Origin: Diphasiastrum complanatum
Taxonomy: Eukaryota > Streptophyta > Lycopodiopsida > Lycopodiales > Lycopodiaceae
Length of the DNA: 64,000 nucleotides
NCBI GenBank assembly: GCA_029204225.1
Contig: CM055111.1
Coordinates: forward strand, 25,041,874-25,105,873
Direction of reading: 5' to 3'
Part shown: positions 33,973 to 46,300 of the stretch, in pieces
Numbering within the stretch: the first letter of the stretch is position 1
Layout: each line of letters opens with the position of its first letter
Notes under the pieces: model-generated
Seen by the model: the letters and a program-made list of their open reading frames with translations, nothing else
Databases searched by the model: none
What the model was told of the DNA's origin: nothing
Made by a program: the position numbers and the translations under genes

Positions 33973-36900
33973 TTATGCCATGTCAAAGTAGACCGTGTAG
34001 CTCTCATCCATGAATGCAGACAGAGGGTACAGTAGATAGTTCCTAGCTGGTCCATAGGCTATGAAACTCATTGGATGATAGGATGATAATCCCCCTTGTA
34101 CTGAGAAGCTAGTTGCATGGTTGAAGGTTGTATCGTCTTTGCTTCCACTGCAACGCAATTCAACCCCTTCTTGTTTGGCTGCATCAATAGGTGCATATAT
34201 GTAGCAGCCAGGCAGGCCTGCAGCTTGAAAGGAAATTTTGTGTTCTTCCCCAGAAAGACTGGGAAGTATATTAAATACCGCTTTCAATAAATCGTCATTT
34301 GGAATTCCTTCAGGTTTTGGTGAAATAAAAAGAATGGTGATGTTGCTGCCATCTTTGCCTTGATGGGCCAGATAGCTTCCAGGTCGGTCAAAAAGCTCCA
34401 AAGAAACAGCTTCAAATAGAAGGCTTGAGGATTGATGGAAAGAAGACAACCCTTCCGCTAGGCTCCTATAGTCTAGGAGAATGTTTGCAACTGGTGAAAC
34501 CACATGGAAAGTCGAACTCAGAGCTGCATCGGTCCCTTTTGAAGGAAGTCGGTCCATCACAATAGATCCCGAATGATGAGAAAGCACAAAAGGTGATTTA
34601 TCCAAACGGATCAAGGTTTCATTTGCAATGAAATTGTTCTTGTTCAAAAGACCTTCATGAGAAGCAAGTACATCTTGGCTGAAAGTGTACAGCTGACTTG
34701 AAATTGAAGGATCAACAGGAATGATCCATTCTGGAAGTGACGAAAGATTCATCGTAGATCCGAAGCTTCGCTCACCATCAGTTAAGCCAGCCAGAACATA
34801 TGGACCAAATAAGATGGCATGAAGTGAAGAAAATTCTAAACGATCATCTGTAAAGACAAACGAGTGATCAAATAATTGCCAAGCCTTCAACGAGATAGTA
34901 CTGATACTAAAAGACAAGTTAGGAAATTGCATACATGAAACTACTGGAACTAAAGCAGAAACACTTGAACCCACTTGGAAAAAGAGGGGCCTTGAGAAAA
35001 AGGACTTGAGAACCTCTAAAATGAGGACTGGGGTAATAATTTTCATTGTGATGGGATAAGCTTCATCTTGCTAGATGGAACGGAGAATTTTAATGTCATA
35101 TATGCTGTAAAATAAGCAAGGTGCTCTTGCAAAATGTGTACAAGGCATATGAAATGTCAACCTACACAACTTTAGGAACACCATAGAACAATAAAAATCA
35201 CGAAGAACTTCACAAACTAAATGCATATTAAAGAGACCATTCATCCAGTCAAATACAGTTGCTTGGACAATCAAATTTTCTAAAGCATGCAGGATTCAAT
35301 TGTAATCTTACAGATATTGAACATAATATACCTTGTACTTTCTCTGTTGCCAGAATCATGGGAAATAACAAACTTAGCTCATCTTTGTCAGCCCATTTCC
35401 TTTGAATTGTTAAGAAGCTCCCTGCTAACAGTCAAACGAGCCAATTCTTGATCAATCAAAATGTACAAGCTCGTAAAATGTACAATTGCTTATATTGTAG
35501 TGAAAGTTGAAATTGAGCATAATTAAAAATGGGTCATGTAAATGATTGGCTAGATCTACCAGTGGAAGCATATTATCTAATTTCTATTACACACGATACC
35601 TGAAGTCGGGACATTGATCCTTTCACCGTTGAGTAGTGCTTGGCAACCTTCAGATGTTGTCCAAGAAGGCACACGCACATTGAAAATTGCGTTCACATCC
35701 TCGGAAACATGCTTCTGGAAAAATAAATTCAATTAAGTCCTTCCCACTGGAATTAAGAAGCTTTCATAAGTTATTTAGTAAGGAATCCGTACTTCCAGCA
35801 GATATGAACCCAACTTCAGAAATAAGCGGTATTATCATAATGAACAGACAAAGCAGAGTCGTAGGACCTGGTCAGAAATGAAGAAATGGAAAGTCACTTG
35901 GAGCTCAGGATTGTTCCAGGTGGGGGAAGCAACAGATTGGTTGACAAAAAGCTCTGCATTTTCCCAGAATAAGGTACTTGACACAAATTGAATAACATAT
36001 AAGTTCGGAATGTCACTTTCTTCTTGAAAATAGACTGAATCTCCCAGCTTAGAAAATGATTCAATCCCTGCAATATGGCATACATAGATGAGGTGTGGGA
36101 AAATTCAAGGATCCAATCATTCACATGGTGGAGCAAACTTTCATATGCAAAATGGTTCAACATGAAAATGTCCATTAATTTTGCTTGAATATTCAAATGA
36201 GCATCTGTTGTGAGGTTATCCCATTTTGCACTGAATAGACCCCATACATATCTTCAACTCTATTGCATTTATGTAAGGGAGGATTTTCTTCAGGAATTCC
36301 AGAAAGTTGAATTTCTACAAAGTCCCTGGCACTTGATTTACCTGTCCCATAACAACACCAGAAAGAATCAAAAGGTGTCCCCCAACCATGATAGCTTCTA
36401 GCTTTGGAGTCACCAGGGCCGAGGGGAAGCATATAGATCATGACGCCCGGTTCTTGTCCCCTTTGAATAGAGAGCACTCCATTTAACAAAGCTCGCTCAT
36501 AATAATCAGCATAAATAATTCTTTTGGTCCACCGGAACAGGTTACGAGCAACCTAAACCTCTCAAAATACCGATTAGCATTAACATTGTAAGTTCATATA
36601 CTCAAAACTGGTTACAACAACTACTAGCCCCAAAACCCTTGTCAATTGAAAAAAGACTACCTTTAGCATGTTGTAAGTGGTACATGACTCTTCGTCTTCC
36701 GTGTGCAAAGTATCTCCGAGGCGATTAGGATCAGTCCTATTCACGGAACATGAGCTTTGAATATGTGCCAAGATGAGTTGACAAATAAGAAAACTCTTAT
36801 ACACTAAGACTAAGTTGACAGTAACAAGGATAATAGCTGGCAATGGGCACCAATCTTGGAGCTAATCAAGTTGAACTTTCAAAACTATATGCTAATCCAA

Positions 36901-37313
36901 TGGTAATAAGGGTAACAACAGGTACTATTTTTGACAAAAATCAGCTTGAATTTTCGAACACGCAGTTTTATTGGTGAATTGGGATGCAACAAGAAACTAT
37001 GCCACAATCTGCTAACAAAGAAATCTGTGGGCAAAGAACGTCCCATCTTGCTTCAGATGAGAAAGAAGTTTCTCTGAACATAATTATGGTAAGGTCATTC
37101 AGCTAGCTAATTTAAGTAGCAAACTTAAGCAGTCAAGTGATTTAAGCATTTGTTTTAAAAGCTACTAGCTCACTGATTGAGAATAGAAGGTGATAATATT
37201 CTCAATGGCCTTGTCTCTTGTTTCAGCACATACCAGAACTCTCCAGATGAAGTTCCTCCAGTCACAAAGCGATGTGAAGAGTTGACAGTCTCCAAGAAGA
37301 ATTCAGAGATGTC
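33973..37313 (-). CDS. GH127 gene exons 6-12: active site and C-terminal domains
   Basis: Exons 6-8 (37313-37234, 36736-36661, 36552-36342) carry the catalytic set: Glu373, Glu391, Cys393, Cys466 and Cys467. Exons 9-11 (36067-35868, 35714-35600, 35421-35332) encode beta-sandwich strands, with YVIQFVSSTLFWENAELFVN, VRVPSWTTSEGCQALLNGE and FLTIQRKWADKDEL. Exon 12 (34847-33973) holds the rest: SSLHAILFGPYVLAGL, then a C-terminal beta-trefoil-like region (probably of the AbfB sugar-binding type) that ends RNYLLYPLSAFMDESYTVYF and stops with TAA at 33973. Introns here are compact (108-497 bp), unlike intron 5. Confidence 0.92.
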
Positions 37314-40300
37314 CTGTTTCAAATCATCTTTCATATCAACAGTTCAGAAAATGTAGCTGATAGATTTCAGCTTTCATTCTGATGGGTCAAGAAATTAACT
37401 CATCATAAGACAAACTTACGGTGTTATCACTGAAGCTCCTTATCTATGCATAATTTTTCAAAAAGATGTCCAAATGCTCCCCATCAGCAAAGTATAGCAT
37501 AGACCATATTCGCTCACCTACAGAGATATGTGCTGAACAAGCTGACCCAATGCTACATACATGACTGTCTCAAGAGACAACTTTAAAAGTATAATTATTA
37601 GTACACTAAAAACTAGTACAGCCCACTTCCCACATTTGGATGCTAACAACCAGTGTTTCGACGAACTGCAGTTCGAACCAACCGAATAGGAATGGGCACG
37701 CTGGCCTACACCCCGGATTCCAGTATGAACTGGCCCTGATAAAAATGCCAAGGGCCGATTCATTACACCCTGAGCAAGCAAGAGATAGAAAGGAAGCTTC
37801 ATTAACATCTTTTTTCATGCCCAAAGCCATATAAGACCAAAATCATTACATTCATGTTACTTGCATCAAGACAGATTAGTGCCGTCAAACTAAAACTCCT
37901 ATCTAAGCTTACTAGTTTAAACCTATGAAAATGGGGTATCTAGATCAGGACTATATGATACTGTGACCATTTATAGATCAACTGAACTTCTCTTCATTTC
38001 TCTGAATCTCTTGTTACTCTATTCTCAACAAATCTCACGATCCTGTCTCTATGACCACAATGAGCGCGATCAGACGGCGGGTGTGGCTAGGACCGTCCAG
38101 TGAGTATCTCAAGACGAGAAGGCTTGTTGCTGAGCAGGCTTCAGTCAACTAGCAGCTGGAGCACCTTAAGATGGCATGGGCCCAGTATGCACTCTAATAC
38201 TCTATGCCATTGCCCCCTTTCTTGTTTTGTCTTTTAAGTTTGTACTTTGCTTCTGAATTCCAACTTTTAAGTAGTGAGTAGCTACTTAACAATATTAATG
38301 TTCAACTTTGAAGCTTGCATTTCGGATTTAGAGTTTGCAATTTGCAAATTGCTATTATACATGGCATTTGTCATAACTCATATGAGCATTTAACTTTCAC
38401 TTCTCAAGAATTAAGATTAAATCTTGATCATTGCTACAAATTACAATGCTCATTGCTGTGAACTAGGTATGACTGCACCATCATATCTAATGGTCGGAGC
38501 AATGCAAGGAAGCACCACATATTTAATATCTTGGTATCTTCCAGCATAGGGACAATGTTATGTCAATGGGCATTGCGCATCGCTCAAGCCTAGATCAAGT
38601 TTCCCAATTCGAAACTTTTCCAACTTCCGCTTTGAAAGTTGAAACCCGATGTGCTTTGTACAATGTCCACAATTGAATAATCAATTGAAAATGATGATTC
38701 TTTCGTTTCAATTTTGTGCACTCTACAATGCGGCAAATTGCATTGCCATGGGTAGGCTCATTAATGAGACCTACCCCAACATTTTTTGGAAACCTTGTGG
38801 TACACATTGCTTGAACCTCCTGGTCAAGGATGTAGCCAAGATACCATGGGTCAAGGAGGTGCTTTGCTGAGATTCATCACCAAGAGGCCAAGAGCCTTGA
38901 GCAAGTTCAGGAGACACTCCACTCTGGAGGTACCCCCACCAAGTTTGTAGCTCAGACTACTCAATAATTACTATTGTGAAGATTCATTCACTACATTTGC
39001 CATTTTCCATTGTGTGTATACTGTTATCTATTATCTATGTCAATGTTCGGAACTTGTACGTTCTAGTTTTCTAAACTTCTATATGTTTATGATCTAGATT
39101 CAACATTCTTTGTCATATGATAGATCTAGATTCTAGTATCATCTATTACGATTCGGGGGCCATCACAAAAGGAGGTTCAAGGTGGTCGTGGTCTCATCTT
39201 CATTTTGGGATGAGGCACGATCTATTGTCGTGGGCATGCAACCATCTACACTATCTTGCACCTTACAGATCGAGAGGATGGCATGTTGGGCCTTCTATAT
39301 GAGTTCATGGACAAGTTGGGCAAGTAGCTACAACAGTGTACAAACATCAGCGTGGAGAGGTATACTCTTAGCTCTATATTTTCTTGACTACTGAGTCCTT
39401 CCTTAGTATTTTGGAACTTTATTTTGAAGTTTACACGTTGACATGCAACATTTGAAAGTTCAAAATTTGAATTGATTATTGATGAATCTTTGGCTGAATT
39501 TTCAATTGACTATGGCATGTCATTCAAATGTTACAAGCTTAAGGAGATTCCGCAACTCTGGTGAAGTAGATGGGAGTGGTTTCATCACCCCTTGCATGCC
39601 ATGGCCCACGTACTCCATCCATTATGGAGGAGTGAGCAGGAGTATGTGACGATAGTACGGGACCCACTATGCTATGCCTATATAGTGGTGGGGCTTCCCT
39701 TTTGCCATTCACTTAGTCTACCCAGGAGTTGGTGGATGGAGAGCACGTGCAGTAGCCACGATGTATGTTGATGTCGGTAACTCCAGTGCATGGGGGTTGG
39801 GTCGGCAGTGACCCTGTGTATGGGTGGATATGGTGCGTCGTTACTGGTATAGTGTGTGCGTCAACCTTCAAGGCAATCAGAGATCTAAGGGAGTTGTAAC
39901 GTTTGTCAGAGCCGTCGATATCCTTTTAGGTGCACTCATTCTCTTTTATGCTTTTGCAGTTTTGAAATTCCTTTTTGAAATGTGGTGGTGATTTCGTTGC
40001 CATCGCCTCTGTTTCAAGTTTAATTTTGAAAAGGTTGTGTATGGTTTCAAGAAAAGAAATTTAATTTACTTTGTAAACTGGCTAGTCTTGTGAACGGTAC
40101 CTTTTTTCTTTAAAACCTTAGAACTTTGGTAGTTTGAGTTCTTCTGGTAATCTGGAATAAAGTGTAGTTTCTATAAAACCATGAGTTTTAAAGAACTCTT
40201 TTAATTACAACTTAGAGTTGTTTTAGTCTCTATTATGAAACCCCCCCTCCCACAATGATGTTAAGTACCTTTTTTTTTAATTTGTTTTTATCAAATAAAA

Positions 40301-43300
40301 AATTTGGTTTGTTGGAGCGAACCAGCCAACTGCGCACTAGCGCCGCTGGAGCATGTGCCAACGGACGATACTAATCTGCGGGGGCAGCACCCGCTGCACA
40401 CCCCCGTGTAGCTGCTGCTACACGACCGTTTTGTAAAAGGGAGAAGGGGGGGGGAAGTGCTTCTCTCCCTGACAGTACCTTCCCCCTCCCCCCCCCCCCC
40501 CCCCTTGAAGTGACTGATGGGACGAAGGGAGGTAAGCGCCTCCCCCTTTCTCAAGTTTTTGTTAAGCTTCTTAAACTTATATGCTAAGCTTCAAAACTCA
40601 TGTTGAAAGCTTAGAACCCTAAATTGAAACCATAAGTGGCTTAAGCATAAAACTTTTGCTTAAAAGACTGCAACAAGGCCGTCCTTGCATCTCTCTCCTT
40701 TGTTAAGCCGTATCGCTCTCTCCTCATCCTCCCTCTATACCTACAAAACTCCAAGAGCTTGGAGTGAGGAGTGAGGTACGTAGGAGGAGGGAGAGGGGAG
40801 TGGAGCCAAAACAAAGTATAATAAAATTTTGGAGTCCTTATGCCATGTGGCAACCTTTGGGGCCTCCACATAGAATCCAACTTCTAGAAGGAACAAATGG
40901 GGCCTTTCTTGGGCCCCACTTGTCCTTGTTGCATGGAAAGGAGGGGAGGAGCTTGGAAGGCAGGGGTAAAGAAACGTATGTTCACTTTCCCTCAACCCAC
41001 TTTTTCAAGTTGCTAGTTTAGACTCCCTTAGCTTCTCAGTTTTTGACGAATTTCACACCGTTGTTCTCCGTTTTTCTTCCATCTTTTTTCTACCCCTCTT
41101 TTTCCATGGACTCTCCTATGGAGACAGCCCAAGCTCCAGGCCCTGCATCGGCCGATATGGAGGAGATGTTGCGTGCGATTAATCAGTTACAACAACAGAT
41201 TGTCAACATGCAGTCCAAACATGAACGCAAAGGCTGAGATGAAGGCCTTGTCGCAATCTCTTCAAGCCCACTTGAAACCAACGTTTACCCCAGAATTTTT
41301 TATTGGGGAGAAGAAGGACAGGCTCCAGGACGCTGTCTTGGCGTGGCTAGATCGATGGACTTCCCACTTTTCCATGCACGATCTGCCAGACAGCTCTAGG
41401 ATCGCTACGGACATCATGTTTTTACGCGGGAAAGCGTACTCATGGTGGCAGGATCTCATAGAGCGAGCTATAGTAACACCTGCAAAGAGCAACAAAGCCA
41501 TAAGCCCGAATCCAAGGACAAACCCTCTTCGGGCCCCTCTTTCAAAAAGGGCAAAGAGAAAGTTGTTGACACAGCTTCCCCTTCGGGACAGAAGAAGAAC
41601 GGTTGTCTCAATTGGAGAGAGCAAACTGCGATAAGGCCAAGAGCGACGGGTTATGTTTCTCTTCCAAGGACTGCCCAAAGAAAAGGAAAAAGGGTGGCCG
41701 TTCCTTCAAGGCACCAAGTAAGTCTTTGATTTCTTGCATTGATGTGTCCTTTAAGGATGAAACTGTTTGTAATAGCTGTTGTTTTAACACCACGTTTTTG
41801 GACCTCATTCGTATGAATGGGCTCGTAGGCAGCCAACCCATGAGTGTTTTATTTGACGATGGTTCTACGCATAATTTTGCTAAATTGGCGCAGAAGCTCC
41901 AGCTGGCAACTGCACCAAGTGACCACAAGTATGTGGTTAGGATGGCGGCGGTTGGGGAGCCGCAAGTCTGGGACTAGTTTGTCCCTCAGTTATCGTTGAA
42001 TATTCAGGATTATGTAGATAGTTTGTCATTTCATATCATGAATCTTGATAAGGTAGACTTAATCCTAGGTAAAGTGTGGTTTTATGCTAGAAACAAGTCG
42101 TTAAAGAAGGATTTGCAATGAACTCTCGACCGAGTGCAGGAAGAGATGAACTCTCGCGACCTGCACAGCCACAATTTGCAACAAACGACCTGCAAACCGC
42201 TTTGCAAAACGACCTGCAAAACCGCAATCTGTAAAGAATGACCTGCAAAACAACAATATGCAAAGAACGACCTACAAAATGGTTTACAAAACGACCTGCA
42301 CAAATCCACGATTTGAATCAACTTGCGACCTGCAAACAAATGAGTTACAACCTGCACACAAATCTACAAAACTACAACTGCAAACAAACTCATCTGCAGC
42401 AAACGGACCTGCAACAAACCAACCACCTATGCCAAAACACCAGACCTAGAAACAACACTCGATTCATTTGCAGGAGGCTGCCGCTGGAGTTAGCCGCCTT
42501 GAAACCTAACGAGGGTTACCAAAATATTTTACCAACCCTAGACCCTTCAACACACATTTTACGAAGAGAGGCCCTACCAACACAAAAAAACATTTTCGAG
42601 TCCCTCCACGCACCTCACCCAAATCTCTCGCATTTCGTCCGCGTCCCAACAAGCTAACTTCGACAGAGCCTTCTACATCTAACTTCGACCGAGTCAATCA
42701 CTCCCACTTCACCCGAGTAATTAAACATACCACTTCGACCGAGTCTTGGAAGAGATCAAACTTCGACCGACTCTGCCTTAACAATTTCGACCGAACCCTC
42801 CATACCAAAAAACTCGACCGGACCCTACATTCCAAATCTCGACCGAACGCCTCCTTCCACAATCTCGACCGAATCCCTAACGATATTTCAACCGAGCCCA
42901 CCTAACGTAACTTCGACCGAGCCTCTTCAAAAGAACTTCGACCGAGCCATCCAGAACTAACTTCGATCGAGCACTAACAAACTAACTTCGACCGAGACAT
43001 CCAGAACTAACTTCGACCAAGACATCCAAAACTAACTTCGACCAAGCCCAGCTAACATCATTTCGACCAAGCCAAGCTAATGACATTTTGACCATACCCA
43101 GTTCTAACGACTTTTCGACCAAGCTGACTTCTAACCGAACCGACACCTAGCTTACCCACTGATACTAAAATTAAAAAAAAAAAAAATCCGACCCTACATT
43201 CAGATTTTCAGATCCGACCCTACTTGAAATCTCGACCAGACAATCACTACTCAAATCCCGAGTGGACCGACTTGTTACTTTTTCGAGCCTTCGTTATTTT

Positions 43301-46300
43301 TTCGATACTTCGTTATTTTTTGATAGTTCATTAATTTTTCGATACTTCGTTAATTTTTCGATACTTCTTTAATTTTTCGACCCTTCGTAAAAAACCACAA
43401 CAAAATTTTTTTTTCAACTGCGACGACCCTCCTTCAAATCTCAACTGGATAAACTCCCACTTACCATCTCGACTGAACCACCAGCCTCATTCATTCTCGA
43501 CCAGACCCACTCCATCATGACCTCGACCGGAATCCCTCCACACATTCTCAACCGGACCCTCTCCTTTCTGATCTCGACTGACGACCCTCTTTGAGAACTC
43601 GACCGACGACCTCACTGACATCTCGACCGAACCGACTTAATTTTTCGACACCCTTCTCAATTTTTCGACCCAGTTCATTTTTTCGATACCATACATTTTC
43701 GATACCACCGTTTTTCGATATTCCTTTTTTCGATACCACAATTTTTCGATACTCCATTTTTCGATACCACCGTTTTTCGAGACTCCATTTTTCGATACCA
43801 CAGTTTTTCGATACTTCATTTTTCGATACCACACTTTTTCGATAGGCCATTTTTCGATACACCAATTTTCGATCCATCATTTTTTCGATACCACAATTTT
43901 TCGATACCATCCATTTTCCGATCCACTCCATTTTTCGACCCTGACTCCAGTTTTTTGACCAAACCCAGTTTTCCGATCCAAGCTTTTTCTGACCAAATAT
44001 CTAGCTTCAAAAAAATAAAAAAAAAACACCCAAAAGGCCTATCCACGCTCAACTTCGGTTTTTAATACCCCCATTACCCATACCCCTAACACCCCCATTA
44101 CCCATACCCCTAGCACACCCAACAACTAACCGACATATTACCTTTATCCTAACCTTCAACTAACAGGATTTCAAAAAAAATAAAAATAAAAATAAAATAA
44201 CCCAAAACCCAAAAAACAACAACAAACATACAAAACACAAAAAATACGATCTTACCCAATGGAACACCATTATGATCCCGATATCATAGACGACTATCCA
44301 CCTAACATGGTGTGTCCTACAATTGAACAAATCAAACGTCATAGGTTCTACCGAATGCAATCACAAATCCATGAGCCATCCACAAATCCATTCGAAAGAC
44401 GAGAACCTGATAGAGCCGAGTCTTCAAGAGCCCGAGCCCATTTTCACGGTGTTGAATCTCACAGGCCAGAACACACCTGAATGGAGCTTTTACTACTTAC
44501 GGAGCTCATATTGAAAAGAGAGCCCCAAAATTAGATCTACCCAAGTTTGACGGTAGTTCGAACCCGAAAAGATTCTTGCAAATCTTTGAAAATGCGTGCG
44601 ACATTTACGGCGAAACATCTAACGACACTGTGGTCCAATTGTTTCCATGACCATGATCGATAAAGCAGGTGACTGGTTTTTTAACCTCGATCGTGATGAT
44701 AAGACAGATTGGTCAAATTTGAAAGAGTCTTTTATCAAGCGTTTCAAGCCCTTTCGTTTGATAGAGAGTCCTTTTGTCAAATTGAGTAACATCAAGATGG
44801 CAAAAGATGAACACGTATGAGACTATATTGAGCGTTTCAAGTGCTTAAAGAGTCAAGTACAAGACCAGCCCACCGAACAGATGCTCATCATCTGTTTTTT
44901 AGTCGGACTTCCAAGATGGGTCAGACGCGAGCTTAAATCCAATGACGAATATACGAGCCTCAAGTTAGCTATGTCTGATGCCATCCGAGAGGAAGATGAA
45001 GGATCAGATGTTGACGAATCTAGGAAAAGGAAAGCACCCCGTGCTGTTGTCCATGACTCAAAGCCGATCGAAGATACCTGAGATCAACTTTGGAAATCAC
45101 AGCTGAAGTTACTTAATCAGCAACATCAGCTACAAATAGAAAAACTCACCAATGAGTTTCAAAATACCCTGACATATATCCAAAGTAGTATGCTTGGTCA
45201 GCCACACACTGCCCAGGTACCTTATAGACGAAAACCCATCTGGTGCCCACACCATCGGGCTACGCATCCTGCTGATGCTTGCCTTTCATCTCGGCCTATC
45301 CAAGCACATGCCATCCAGCGATATGAAGAACAACCATCACAATCTAGACATTCTTCGCATTATCACGACTACCCTCCAGAAAATCCAGAACCACTAGCCA
45401 TACAAGATGGCTATGCGATTCAATAAGGGCCGATGAACAACCGATGCCTCATCTACGGTGAAACCGGCCATTTCATGGTTGATTGTCCAGTCAAGACCAA
45501 GTACCATGCCGAGTGTCCTAACTGTGTTAGAAAACACAGTTTCAAAGACTCTCCACAACAACCACCTAAGATCCTACTTGCCCGACACGTCAGTTATGAC
45601 TCCCGATAGGATCCTCACGACAACAGAACCCGAGCATCGTAGCAACCTACCGCTAACCTTGATGCTCAATCGAGAAGTTCCTTGCAAACTTCTACATTAC
45701 CATGAAATTCACCAACTCAAAAATAGAACAAAGACGTTATATGAAATGAGTCCTTGCAAGAAGAAAGTGAAACCGATATTCCGTCATCTGCTACCATTTC
45801 CATCCAAGAGCAACCTCACAAGGGAATTCAAAATTTTTCTGCCTTTCTGCAACCTCGATTCTATATGTCTACTATATGCTGAGACGATTTCCAAGGCCTT
45901 ACACAGATCTGATCCTTTGATCTCCCCAACAGTAGATAGAAAGTCTATATCGAAATTCATTTTAATGAATCTTCTGAACAGAGGAGTACTACGGAAATAG
46001 TATCTTCTCCCTCCATGAATTTCAAGCTATATCTTACAACATCTACTATCACTGATGGTAGATTTAGTGTTACCTATCCCACCTTGTTTTTGACAAGGAC
46101 ATGTCAAAGTTCTTTACTCTAACTCCAAATGAAAATTGCAACTATCTAGGTGACGTGTCAATATTGATGAATGACTTTTCGTTTGACGAGTGCTCTATAG
46201 TTTTCACTCTCTGTAAAGATGGTACCATCCTTGTTTATTTTTTGTCGTTTTTTTTATTTGATAATTTCTTCTAATCGCATCTCTTTTTCTAGATTTGTTT

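Noticed and set aside
36193-36489. Continuous frame past the end of GH127 exon 8
   Set aside because: After the YGTG codons the frame reads intron 8; the GTAAAT donor at 36341 and acceptor at 36069 give the family sequence GIESFSKLGDS instead.
37518-37830. 96- and 74-codon minus-strand frames next to GH127 exon 6
   Set aside because: They do not fit the GH127 protein, and exon 5 joins exon 6 directly in phase, so they are intron sequence.
40291-41021. Several 80-codon frames on both strands
   Set aside because: GC-rich leader of the gypsy element including homopolymers; no motif and no homology recognised.
43548-43931. 127-codon Lys/Arg-rich frame
   Set aside because: Made of TTTTTCGATACC-type repeat units; no start context and no stable peptide register.
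42116-44050. CRISPR-like or satellite-coded protein
   Set aside because: Units are irregular in length without unique spacers, the host is a plant, and the encoded peptides shift phase along the tract.
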